Part shown: piece after piece, positions 43,320 through 51,772 of the stretch
Layout of the letters: each line of letters begins with the position of its first letter
How positions within the stretch are numbered: the stretch's first letter is position 1
Origin: Corticicoccus populi
GTDB lineage: Bacteria; Bacillota; Bacilli; Staphylococcales; Salinicoccaceae
Assembly (NCBI RefSeq): GCF_042686195.1
Contig: NZ_JBHUOQ010000001.1
Location: 992,001 to 1,056,000, forward strand
Length of the DNA: 64,000 bases
Direction: 5' to 3'
Made by a program: the position numbers and the translations under genes
Notes under the pieces: model-generated
What the model was told of the DNA's origin: nothing
What the model saw: the letters and a program-made list of their open reading frames with translations, nothing else
Database searches by the model: none

Positions 43320-44231
43320 CTAATACTCCTTACTTGTTAAAAAACTATGAAAAATACTCGCCGCAAGCCGGCTTGTTCTATCGTTAATATCCAATTTCGG
43401 ATTAACTTCTGAAATATCAAAACTCACAAGGTTCTTTATACCTGAGAGTTTTTTTGTCAGACTGTGTATCTCTTGTGAAGTAAAACCGTTGGCACTCGGT
43501 GCGCTGACTCCGGGTGCTGTACTCTCCTGCACGGAATCCATACATAATGTTGCAAAAACAATATCATACTCTTTAGTGATTTCTTCTAAGCGTTCTTCAA
43601 ATACATTCGTTTCCCTGACTTCATCCATCACTGCATATTTAACGTTGAAGCGGTCTGCAGTATCAAATAAAGTCTTCGTATTCCCACTTTTTTGAATACC
43701 GAACACATAATAGTCAATGTTATTATCAGATTCTAAAATCTGATGAAACATTGTTCCGGATGAGGGTCTTTCATTTCTTAAATCAAAATGAGCATCAAAA
43801 TTCACTACTGCCGCCTTCGCATTTGGAAACGCCTGGCGGATCCCCAGATAGTGACCGTACAGTGTCTCATGTCCGCCGCCGATAATCAACGGGAAGTTGC
43901 CGGATTCAAGCACCCCGGAAACAGCTTCTCCAAGAAATGCCTGTGACGCCTCAAGATTTTCATCTCCAATGATCGTTCCATAATCATACACACTTTCAGT
44001 ATAAGGCATTGAAGAAAGAAACTCTCTGACTTTGAAAGGTCCTTCTTTTGCGCCTGTCCGGCCCTTATTACGACGCACGCCTTCATCAGAACTGAATCCG
44101 ATGAAGACGGGGCGTTTAATTTCTTTATTATTATTCTTTTCATGAAAACTGCCTATGACCTGATGAATCCGTTCTTTTATGTCGGGCTGATCGATACGTC
44201 CTGTATAATCATAATGTTTCAGCTTCATCAT
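43320..44231 (-). CDS. hutG: Formimidoylglutamase/arginase-family hydrolase
   Basis: 303-aa ureohydrolase-fold protein. Mn ligands are visible in GGGHETLYG and NFDAHFDLR, and the HutG-like CMDSVQESTAPGVSAPS follows; the C-terminal part reads FDISEVNPKLDINDRT. HutG hydrolyses N-formiminoglutamate to glutamate and formamide in histidine breakdown. No other hut gene is nearby, so the substrate is uncertain; an arginase or agmatinase role is less likely given the HutG-like motif. I chose the ATG at 44231, seven bases after GGAG. The start lies inside the 3' end of the upstream membrane-protein gene (23-bp overlap). Confidence 0.78.
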   Translation of the reverse strand: MMKLKHYDYTGRIDQPDIKERIHQVIGSFHEKNNNKEIKRPVFIGFSSDEGVRRNKGRTGAKEGPFKVREFLSSMPYTESVYDYGTIIGDENLEASQAFLGEAVSGVLESGNFPLIIGGGHETLYGHYLGIRQAFPNAKAAVVNFDAHFDLRNERPSSGTMFHQILESDNNIDYYVFGIQKSGNTKTLFDTADRFNVKYAVMDEVRETNVFEERLEEITKEYDIVFATLCMDSVQESTAPGVSAPSANGFTSQEIHSLTKKLSGIKNLVSFDISEVNPKLDINDRTSRLAASIFHSFLTSKEY

Positions 44232-45462
44232 CAACAGTCTCCTTTTCAAAACTTTTAAAAATACTAATCAACAGCAGCGGTGTACATAATAAAACAAGAA
44301 GTATATTAAAAGGCAGTATGAAGAGCGACAGCTCAACATCTTTGAATATTGTAATATACAAGCTGACCGTCACCTTCAGCCACAACGCTGTAATAATCAC
44401 CATCTGACGGTGGTAAAATTTATCCTTCCATGTATTGAAAACTGTAAATACCAGATACAATACTGCAAGAATTAAGGCGATAAATAAATTCACCCATTCA
44501 TAAATGTACTGCATTTGCGACAAACGGAACAGACCTTCAGTAAAGACACCTTGACGGTTATTGAATTCCACCAGTATAAAGAATAAAACCAATACACCGA
44601 GAATCAATTCAATATAATTAACTCTGAGCCATTTTGGAAAATCAATTTCGATAAAATCTTTTACCGCCTGCATCACCCGGTTTCTGAAGTCATAGAGTGC
44701 TTTTGAGAAGCCCAGGTATTCATTCGGATTTAGTTTGTTCGTACTGCGTTTTGATTTTCTTGACAGATTTTTACCGGCTTCTGTCTTCGGCTTCTTCAGA
44801 AGATTATTTGATTTCGATAAAAAGACACTGACCCATAGAGACAGCAGGGAAAGCACCCATATGATCGCAAAGAACATGTCTATGGATAAAACATCTGTAG
44901 GTGTTAAAGTTGATTCAATATTTGAATATACGGCATTCTGGGTAAAGAAATACGCAATACCGTAGAAAAACAGTATAATCATGTAATGTTCTTTCCTGTG
45001 TCTCGGATCCAAATACTCATTAAAAAAGTTATACAGCATATGAACGATAAATGCCACAAGGAATAAAATCGCAAATAAACCGTACACCTGATACATTAAA
45101 ATGGTTGTAACGATAAACAATACGATCGACAATCCTAAAAAGAAAAAAGACAGATAAATATCATATTTAGTCGTATCACGAATCGTCTGAGCCACTTTAA
45201 ACATGAAAACACCAAACAGTATCAGAAAAATACCTGCAATGACTGGAAAGCTGCCAATCATAATCCCAAGCATATGGGAAACTTCTACAAAGAATGCATT
45301 GATTAAATCCAGAATCGTTTCAATTTCTCCTTCATCAACCAACTCGGCGTCTCCTCTAATACGACTTGTATTAAATAATATGAAGACACCCATTAAAACA
45401 AAAAACAGACCGAGTATAAGACTGATTATAACCTCGCTCTTATCTTTTAATTTATTAATCAT
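44209..45462 (-). CDS. Polytopic membrane protein of unknown function
   Basis: 417 aa with about ten hydrophobic helices in two groups separated by a basic cytoplasmic loop (about 225-275, KKPKTEAGKNLSRKSKRSTNK). The N-terminal external loop (about 33-55) is acidic. No transporter or enzyme motif is recognised. Size and topology loosely recall the staphylococcal LTA-associated protein AuxA, but that gene lies elsewhere in S. aureus, so this is only a hypothesis. The ATG follows TTGAGGTGA. It overlaps the downstream hydrolase gene and is probably co-transcribed with it. Confidence 0.7.
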   Translation of the reverse strand: MINKLKDKSEVIISLILGLFFVLMGVFILFNTSRIRGDAELVDEGEIETILDLINAFFVEVSHMLGIMIGSFPVIAGIFLILFGVFMFKVAQTIRDTTKYDIYLSFFFLGLSIVLFIVTTILMYQVYGLFAILFLVAFIVHMLYNFFNEYLDPRHRKEHYMIILFFYGIAYFFTQNAVYSNIESTLTPTDVLSIDMFFAIIWVLSLLSLWVSVFLSKSNNLLKKPKTEAGKNLSRKSKRSTNKLNPNEYLGFSKALYDFRNRVMQAVKDFIEIDFPKWLRVNYIELILGVLVLFFILVEFNNRQGVFTEGLFRLSQMQYIYEWVNLFIALILAVLYLVFTVFNTWKDKFYHRQMVIITALWLKVTVSLYITIFKDVELSLFILPFNILLVLLCTPLLLISIFKSFEKETVDDEAETL

Positions 45463-45630
45463 TAAAATTCACCTCAATACAACATTCATTATAGTGTAAA
45501 AGAAAAAAATTTGCATTTTTTATCACTTTTTGTGTTTATCATTATAAACAGCTGGGTATAAATCACTAACAGATAATAATATAGTATTAATGATATGAAA
45601 AAAGTATTCAATACGCGTTTGAATAGATTT

Positions 45631-45807
45631 GACTAACCAAATATGCGGGTGTATAAGTTTTCAAATACTATGCTGAAAAGTTGTTGGTAAGTGTTTGTTG
45701 GTTTTGACTCAGTATAGCTCGTAAGGATTTAAAAGATTTTTAGATTTTTGTAAGTTGAGTTAAGATTTAAAATGGTTTTAGCAATATGATTTACTGTTTG
45801 GTTAGTC
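45631..45807. repeat. 177-bp segment with perfect 11-bp terminal inverted repeats
   Basis: GACTAACCAAA (45631-45641) and TTTGGTTAGTC (45797-45807) are exact reverse complements enclosing 155 bp. No clear target-site duplication flanks them and no ORF lies inside. It could be a MITE-like relic or the closing stem of an RNA. Confidence 0.5.
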
Positions 45808-45853
45808 TAAGTTTCTCAGCAGTACCCTCAAGTACTTGAGATGTTTTAAAGTG

Positions 45854-45885
45854 TCCCGGTTCATCGTATTACAGATGAACCGGGA
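45854..45885 (+). terminator. Terminator-like hairpin
   Basis: TCCCGGTTCATC pairs perfectly with GATGAACCGGGA; ATTTCTTTATG follows on the plus strand. No annotated plus-strand gene precedes it. Confidence 0.6.
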
Positions 45886-45950
45886 TTTCTTTATGTTTCA
45901 AACTTTTACAGCTCTGATATTTCAAATTCCACATATCTACATTAAGAAAC

Positions 45951-45995
45951 AAGGACCTTCAGACTGTATTAAGTGTTCACAGCCTGAAGGTCCTG
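45951..45995 (-). terminator. Terminator of the pur operon
   Basis: GGACCTTCAG (45953-45962) pairs with CTGAAGGTCC (45984-45993), followed by TTGTTTCTT on the minus strand, 12 bp after the purD stop. Confidence 0.75.
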
Positions 45996-46004
45996 AATCA
46001 TCTA

Positions 46005-47261
46005 TTATAGTGCACGATGTGCAATATCAGTACGGTAAAATAATGATCCATCATCAAATGTCACAGCTTTGATATTTTCATAAGCCGCTTCACGTGCGGA
46101 TTGAACAGACTCACCTTCACCTGTTACGAGAAGTACACGTCCGCCGGATGTAATATAATCACCGTCTTCAGTCTGACTGAGGCCGCTGATATACGTTTTT
46201 TCTTTACACTCCTGAACAATATCCACTCTCGCACCTTTATCATATTCGCCCGGATAGCCGTCACTTGCAAGCATGACACCTACTACAAACCCGTCTTTCC
46301 ATGACAGTGTAAGCGGCTCTTTATTCCATACACTTTCAAGCACTTCTGCGAAATCATTTTCAAGAAGGCTCAAGAGAACCTGCGCCTCCGGATCTCCGAA
46401 CCTTGCATTAAATTCAATGACCTTAACGCCGTCATTTGTAACAATCGCACCGAGGTACATGACACCAAAGTAACTGAGCCCTTCTTCAACGAGGGCATCT
46501 GCCATCGGCTGAACGATATTTTCAACTGCCGACAGCCTTACTTCTTCTGAAATATGTGTGACCGGCGCATAAGCACCCATGCCGCCGGTATTCGGTCCTT
46601 GGTCGCCGTCAAATGCGCGCTTATGATCCTGTGCAATGACTTCAAAAGAATGTGTATATTCTTCATTCACCAGAACCATCAGGCTGAATTCTTCCCCTTC
46701 TAAAAATTCTTCAATCACCACCGGTTCACTGTCATCACCTTCATCCATCATAGATGACAGACCATCCAATGCCTCTTCAAGATTCATCGCAACAACAACA
46801 CCCTTACCTGCAGCAAGTCCGTCTTTTTTAATGACAATTGGTGCGCCTTCATGTTCTATATATTGTTTTGCTTTATCATAATCTGTAAATGTTTCATATT
46901 TTGCAGTCGGAATATTATATTTTTTCATAATATCCTTTGTAAATGCTTTTGAAGACTCAAGACGTGCTTCGCTTTGTCTTGGGCCAAATACTTTAAGATC
47001 ATATTCATCCTCAAGAAAATCAGCAAGTCCGTCTGCAAGCGGTGCTTCCGGACCGACAACCACCCAGTCCACCTGTTTTTCAATACAGACACCCGCAATC
47101 GCTTCAAAATCCTTCTCTGATACACCATAAATCACTTCGGCAGTATCATTCATCCCCGCATTCCCTGGTATGGCAATCACTTTATCAACACTTTTTGAGT
47201 GATACAATTTTTTAACGATGGCGTGTTCACGGCCGCCGTTTCCAATTACTGCTACATTCAT
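46005..47261 (-). CDS. purD: Phosphoribosylamine-glycine ligase (GAR synthetase)
   Basis: ATP-grasp ligase joining phosphoribosylamine and glycine, second step of purine synthesis. 418 aa: N-terminal VIGNGGREHAIVKKL, ATP-grasp core IVIKKDGLAAGKGVVVA, and the metal region KVIEFNARFGDPEAQ. Last gene of the pur operon, 21 bp after purH; a terminator follows. Confidence 0.96.
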   Translation of the reverse strand: MNVAVIGNGGREHAIVKKLYHSKSVDKVIAIPGNAGMNDTAEVIYGVSEKDFEAIAGVCIEKQVDWVVVGPEAPLADGLADFLEDEYDLKVFGPRQSEARLESSKAFTKDIMKKYNIPTAKYETFTDYDKAKQYIEHEGAPIVIKKDGLAAGKGVVVAMNLEEALDGLSSMMDEGDDSEPVVIEEFLEGEEFSLMVLVNEEYTHSFEVIAQDHKRAFDGDQGPNTGGMGAYAPVTHISEEVRLSAVENIVQPMADALVEEGLSYFGVMYLGAIVTNDGVKVIEFNARFGDPEAQVLLSLLENDFAEVLESVWNKEPLTLSWKDGFVVGVMLASDGYPGEYDKGARVDIVQECKEKTYISGLSQTEDGDYITSGGRVLLVTGEGESVQSAREAAYENIKAVTFDDGSLFYRTDIAHRAL

Positions 47262-47282
47262 TTGTTGAGTTACCCCTTTCCT

Positions 47283-48758
47283 CTAGTGCTTAAAGTGTCT
47301 CATACCTGTGAACACCATGGCAATACCATTTTCATCACAAAAATCAATTGATTCCTGATCTCGTTTTGATCCGCCCGGCTGGATGATGGACTTGATGCCG
47401 TGTTCATGGGCAAGTTCTACAGAATCCGGCATCGGGAAGAAACCGTCACTGGCCATTACAACACCATCTCCGAGTTCAAGAGCCCGGTCAATAGCAATTT
47501 TCAATGCACCGACCCGGTTCATCTGACCGGCACCGATTCCGACTGTCTGCTTATCATTCGCAAGAACAATCGCGTTACTCTTTACATGTTTGGAAACTTC
47601 CCAGGCAAGTGCCATAGCTTTCATATGTTTTTCAGACGGCTGTTGTTTGGTCACGACTTTAATATCATCTACATTCAGTTTACCGGTATCACGGGACTGA
47701 ACCAGATACCCTCCTGAAACGCTGACAAATTCATCTTCATCTTCGTCCTCCCTGAAGTCCGCTTCAAGCAGACGGAGATTTTTCTTTTTTGTCAGCACTT
47801 CAAGTGCTTCACTTGAGAATTTCGGTGCAATAATCACTTCAAGGAAAATTTTGCTCATTTTCAGTGCCGCTTCCTCATCCACTTCTATGTTCAGTGCCAC
47901 AATACCGCCGAATATTGACTGGCTGTCCGCATCAAATGCGTTCTGGAATGCTTCCCCGACTGTAGTGCCTGTCCCGACACCGCACGGGTTCATATGTTTA
48001 ACTGCCACTGCTACAGGCATTGTAAATTTTTTGGCAAGTGCAAATGCGCTGTCGGCATCACGCAGGTTGTTGTAGCTGAGTGCCTTCCCGTGAAGAACAT
48101 CTGCATTTAAAATCGTATTTCTCGCATCTGTTGTACGGACGAGTTTCGCATCCTGGTGCGGATTTTCTCCGTATCTGAGCACTTCTTCTGCACTTGAAAA
48201 GTGATTAACGATTGCCTGATCATAATCATTAGTATGCCGGAATACTTTAATCATCAGACTTTTACGGTATGTTTCATCCAGACGATCCTCTTCAATTCTT
48301 CTGATGACGCCGCTGTAATCTCTCGGATCAACGACAGTTGTCACAAACTTGAAGTTCTTCGCCGCGGCACGTAGCATTGTCGGTCCGCCGATATCTATAT
48401 TTTCAACCGCATCTTTCTCAGTTACATCCGGCCGGCTCACTGTTTCTTTAAATGGATATAAATTAACAACCACCATATCAATTAAATCAATATTATTGTT
48501 CTTTAAATCTTCCAAATGACCAGGCTTACTACGGTCTGCGAGAATACCGCCGTGTACTGCAGGGTGAAGGGTCTTGACCCGTCCGTCCATGATTTCATCA
48601 AAATGAGTCAGTTCGCTGACACTTTTCGCCTCAACTCCGAATGACTGGATGCTTTTTAATGTTCCGCCCGTTGAATAAATTTCATAACCGTTTCTCACCA
48701 GTCCTCTGACAAATGGTTCGAGGCCTGACTTATCGGATACACTGATCAATGCTTTCAT
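47283..48758 (-). CDS. purH: Bifunctional AICAR formyltransferase/IMP cyclohydrolase
   Basis: Catalyses the last two steps to IMP, using 10-formyl-THF supplied through FolD. 491 aa. The cyclohydrolase domain shows ALISVSDKSG, GRVKTLHPAVHGG and VVNLYPF; the formyltransferase domain shows RYGENPHQ, KHMNPCGV and the catalytic KSNAIVLA region. I chose the ATG at 48758 after GAGGAGAAA; an in-frame start six codons earlier lies on that site. Confidence 0.96.
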   Translation of the reverse strand: MKALISVSDKSGLEPFVRGLVRNGYEIYSTGGTLKSIQSFGVEAKSVSELTHFDEIMDGRVKTLHPAVHGGILADRSKPGHLEDLKNNNIDLIDMVVVNLYPFKETVSRPDVTEKDAVENIDIGGPTMLRAAAKNFKFVTTVVDPRDYSGVIRRIEEDRLDETYRKSLMIKVFRHTNDYDQAIVNHFSSAEEVLRYGENPHQDAKLVRTTDARNTILNADVLHGKALSYNNLRDADSAFALAKKFTMPVAVAVKHMNPCGVGTGTTVGEAFQNAFDADSQSIFGGIVALNIEVDEEAALKMSKIFLEVIIAPKFSSEALEVLTKKKNLRLLEADFREDEDEDEFVSVSGGYLVQSRDTGKLNVDDIKVVTKQQPSEKHMKAMALAWEVSKHVKSNAIVLANDKQTVGIGAGQMNRVGALKIAIDRALELGDGVVMASDGFFPMPDSVELAHEHGIKSIIQPGGSKRDQESIDFCDENGIAMVFTGMRHFKH

Positions 48759-48762
48759 AATT

Positions 48763-49338
48763 TCATTTCTCCTCACTCAAATTAATCACGCTTTGTATTG
48801 CTTTTGGATAAAGCACATATTCTGTCTCATGAATTTTTTCTTCAAATGATTCCAAGGTCTCCCCGTCACAGAGTGCCACTGCACGCTGCATAATAATTTC
48901 ACCGGTATCAATTCCGGAATCCACATAATGCACCGTCACGCCCGACACTTTCACACCATACAAAAATGCATCGCGGATACCGTTCGCACCTTTGAAGGCC
49001 GGCAGAAGTGACGGATGAATATTTAAAATTCTGCGGTCGTATTGATCAATAAAGTCAGGAGACAATATCGCCATAAACCCCGCAAGGATGACATACTCCG
49101 CCTGCCATTCTTCAATCATTTCAACAATTTTTCTTTCAAACGCTTTCCTGTCCGAATACTCTTTTCGAATAATTTTTTCATAAGGGACTGAAAGCCGTTC
49201 TGCACGCTCTACGGCACGGGCGCTTTTTCTGTCTACAATTAAGCCTGCGACTTCAATGCCGATATCATCCGCTTTTTTCACAATATTTTCAAAGTTGGAT
49301 CCGCCGCCGGATGCCAGTACTGCGACTCGTTTACTCAT
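48763..49338 (-). CDS. purN: Phosphoribosylglycinamide formyltransferase
   Basis: Transfers a formyl group from 10-formyl-THF to GAR. 191 aa with VAVLASGGGSNFENIV and the active-site region ILNIHPSLLPAFKGANGIRDAFLYGVKVSGVTVHYVDSGIDTG (Asn, His and Asp). The ATG at 49338 follows AAAGGAATC and lies 8 bp inside the 3' end of purM. Confidence 0.95.
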   Translation of the reverse strand: MSKRVAVLASGGGSNFENIVKKADDIGIEVAGLIVDRKSARAVERAERLSVPYEKIIRKEYSDRKAFERKIVEMIEEWQAEYVILAGFMAILSPDFIDQYDRRILNIHPSLLPAFKGANGIRDAFLYGVKVSGVTVHYVDSGIDTGEIIMQRAVALCDGETLESFEEKIHETEYVLYPKAIQSVINLSEEK

Positions 49339-50350
49339 GAATACTGATTCCTTTACGTTCTGTGACCTCACCGATGACCACCGGAGATTCTCCCGCTTCT
49401 GTTAAAATATCCAGTGTCTTTTCAGCATCTTCAGGATTTACTACCACAACAAAACCAATACCCATGTTAAAAATATTATAAGCCTCATCGCGGTCAATAT
49501 CACCTAACTCGATTAAGTATTCTATAATTTTCGGTATTTCAATGTCTCCTACAGAGATGTCCACACCAAGATGTTCCGGAACCGCACGCGGAATATTTTC
49601 AATAAAACCGCCGCCCGTAATATGACTCATCGCATGAACATCAACTTTCTCAAGAAGCGCCTGCACCGGCTTCACGTAAATACGCGTCGGCTCCAAAAGC
49701 AGGTCAATCAATGTCTCTCCGTCAAGTGTACTGTTTAAATCAACATTATTATCTGCAATCAGTTTTCTTACCAGACTGTATCCATTCGAGTGCACACCGC
49801 TTGATGTGAGCCCGATAATCGTATCACCTTCTGACACACCGCTGCCGTCAATATGTTTTGATTTTTCGACCGCACCGACACTGAAACCGGCAATATCATA
49901 ATCGCCCTTTCCGTACATATCCCCCATCTCAGCCGTTTCACCGCCGATGAGTGCACAACCGGACATTTCACAGCCTGCCGCAACACCTTGAACGATGTCT
50001 GCCACCTGCTTTGGATGTACTTTATTTACCGCGATATAATCGAGGAAGAATAAAGGCTCCGCACCGGTCGTTAATATGTCATTGACACACATCGCAACCG
50101 CATCAATACCGATAGTATCATGGCGCCCGGAATCAATCGCAAGTTTTAATTTTGTACCGACACCGTCTGTCCCTGAGACGAGGACCGGCTCTTCCAATGA
50201 AAGCTTTGATAAATCAAATGCCGCACCAAAGCTGCCGAGTCCCCCGATTACTTCCGGACGCATCGTTTTTTTAACGTGACCCTTCATTCCTTCAACCGCT
50301 TCATAACCGGCATTAATATCAACCCCGGCGCGTTTATACACTTCAGACAT
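49331..50350 (-). CDS. purM: Phosphoribosylformylglycinamidine cyclo-ligase (AIR synthetase)
   Basis: ATP-dependent ring closure giving aminoimidazole ribotide. 339 aa, PurM/PurL superfamily fold: GTDGVGTKLKLA, GGETAEMGDMY, ITGGGFIENIPRAVP and the C-terminal NIFNMGIGFVVVV. It is 3 bp after purF and overlaps purN. Confidence 0.96.
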   Translation of the reverse strand: MSEVYKRAGVDINAGYEAVEGMKGHVKKTMRPEVIGGLGSFGAAFDLSKLSLEEPVLVSGTDGVGTKLKLAIDSGRHDTIGIDAVAMCVNDILTTGAEPLFFLDYIAVNKVHPKQVADIVQGVAAGCEMSGCALIGGETAEMGDMYGKGDYDIAGFSVGAVEKSKHIDGSGVSEGDTIIGLTSSGVHSNGYSLVRKLIADNNVDLNSTLDGETLIDLLLEPTRIYVKPVQALLEKVDVHAMSHITGGGFIENIPRAVPEHLGVDISVGDIEIPKIIEYLIELGDIDRDEAYNIFNMGIGFVVVVNPEDAEKTLDILTEAGESPVVIGEVTERKGISIHE

Positions 50351-50353
50351 GTG

Positions 50354-51772
50354 TCAGACTCCCTTCGTCTTTAAATCTTTTTCCTGCGGCAGTACCTGGT
50401 CAATAATTTCAATCGGATACTTACCGGTAAAACATGCATCACATTCACCGCGTGAGCCGTACGTTCTATACACCTCATGCATCCGTTCCACCGATAAATA
50501 TGTCAGTGAATCCGCACCGATTCTGTCACAGATTTCTTCCGGTGATTTCTTTGATGCAATTATTTCTGCATGTGTGGACACATCGATTCCGTAGTAACAT
50601 GGGTTTTTAATCGGCGGTGATGACACACCCATATGAATTTCTTTTGCCCCTGCTTTACGCAGTGCCTTAACGATAAATTTACTCGTAGTCCCACGGACGA
50701 TGGAATCATCAATCACAATGACACGTTTACCATCCACAATATCTTTCACCGGGGACAATTTCATCCGGACTGCCCGTTCTCTTGCTTCCTGTCCGGGCGA
50801 TATGAATGTTCTTCCGACATAACGGTTTTTAAGCAGCCCCTGCTCCTGCGGGATTCCGGATGCATCACTGAACCCTTTCGCCGCCGCAAGACTTGAATCC
50901 GGGACACCGATGACGATATCTGCTTCTACATCCATCTCTTTATACAGCGCCTTGCCGAGTGCCTTACGAATGGTATATGTGGACGTTCCTCGGAACTCGG
51001 AATCTGCACGTGCGAAATATATATATTCCATTGAACACATATTCGGCTTGTCGGTTTCTGTGTACCGGTCAAAATCAATGCCGTCATCTGTCATTGTTAT
51101 TAGTTCACCCGGTTCAATATCACGGATATACTCCGCATTAATCGCAGCAAACGCACATGTTTCACTTGCCACACAGTATGCCCCGTCAATCTTGCCGAGC
51201 ATTAACGGACGGACACCATGGTCATCCACCGCGACAGTCAGTGAGTCTTCATGCATTATCACAAATGCGAACGCCCCTTTTAACTGCCGGAGCGCACTTT
51301 TAATACGCGCTTTTTTACCGCCTGCTTTTGAACGGCGGAGAAGGTGGGCGAACACCTCAGAATCCGAGGACGTCTGAAAAATCGCCCCCTCATCTTCAAG
51401 TGCACGCCGGATATTCATCGCATTTACCAGATTGCCGTTATGCGCAAGTCCAAGATCTCCGTGATGACTTTTAAATAAGAAAGGCTGAACATTAGACAGT
51501 TCACTGCCCCCCGTTGTTGCGTAACGGACATGACCAATCGCATAAGGAAATGTTTTCAACGACCGCAGCTGATCTTTCGTCAGCGCATCAGTTAACAGCC
51601 CCATACCTCTCGCACCGAACAAATAACTGCCGTTTGAAACGACCATACCTGCCCCTTCCTGCCCTCTGTGCTGCAGGCTGTGCAGTGCAATATAAGTCAG
51701 TTCACTTGCCTCGGGATGCCCCCAGATACCGAAGACACCGCACTCTTCATTTAATCCACGGATTTCATACAT
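50354..51772 (-). CDS. purF: Amidophosphoribosyltransferase
   Basis: First enzyme of purine synthesis: PRPP plus glutamine to phosphoribosylamine. 472 aa. The catalytic Cys follows an 11-residue propeptide (MYEIRGLNEEC), as in Bacillus PurF, so processing is expected. HSLQHRGQEGAGM and the PRPP loop VIVIDDSIVRGTTS are intact. Four Fe-S-type cysteines are suggested by CYYGID and CDACFTG near the C-terminus. I chose the ATG at 51772, which overlaps the 3' end of purL by 22 bp; the upstream GTG would give an abnormal propeptide. Confidence 0.95.
   Translation of the reverse strand: MYEIRGLNEECGVFGIWGHPEASELTYIALHSLQHRGQEGAGMVVSNGSYLFGARGMGLLTDALTKDQLRSLKTFPYAIGHVRYATTGGSELSNVQPFLFKSHHGDLGLAHNGNLVNAMNIRRALEDEGAIFQTSSDSEVFAHLLRRSKAGGKKARIKSALRQLKGAFAFVIMHEDSLTVAVDDHGVRPLMLGKIDGAYCVASETCAFAAINAEYIRDIEPGELITMTDDGIDFDRYTETDKPNMCSMEYIYFARADSEFRGTSTYTIRKALGKALYKEMDVEADIVIGVPDSSLAAAKGFSDASGIPQEQGLLKNRYVGRTFISPGQEARERAVRMKLSPVKDIVDGKRVIVIDDSIVRGTTSKFIVKALRKAGAKEIHMGVSSPPIKNPCYYGIDVSTHAEIIASKKSPEEICDRIGADSLTYLSVERMHEVYRTYGSRGECDACFTGKYPIEIIDQVLPQEKDLKTKGV

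Larger units (their letters stand above)
45555..45890 (+). ncRNA. Candidate structured small RNA between purD and the membrane-protein gene
   Basis: This 540-bp spacer holds no credible gene. On the plus strand there is a possible promoter (TTATCA at 45520, 17 bp, TATAAA at 45543). A TATTCAA/TTGAATA hairpin follows, then a segment bounded by a perfect 11-bp inverted repeat, a 14-bp palindrome CTCAAGTACTTGAG (45827-45840) and a 12-bp-stem terminator at 45854-45885. The stretch is very poor in C on this strand. It may be a small RNA or a mobile-element relic; no family is recognised. Confidence 0.35.
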
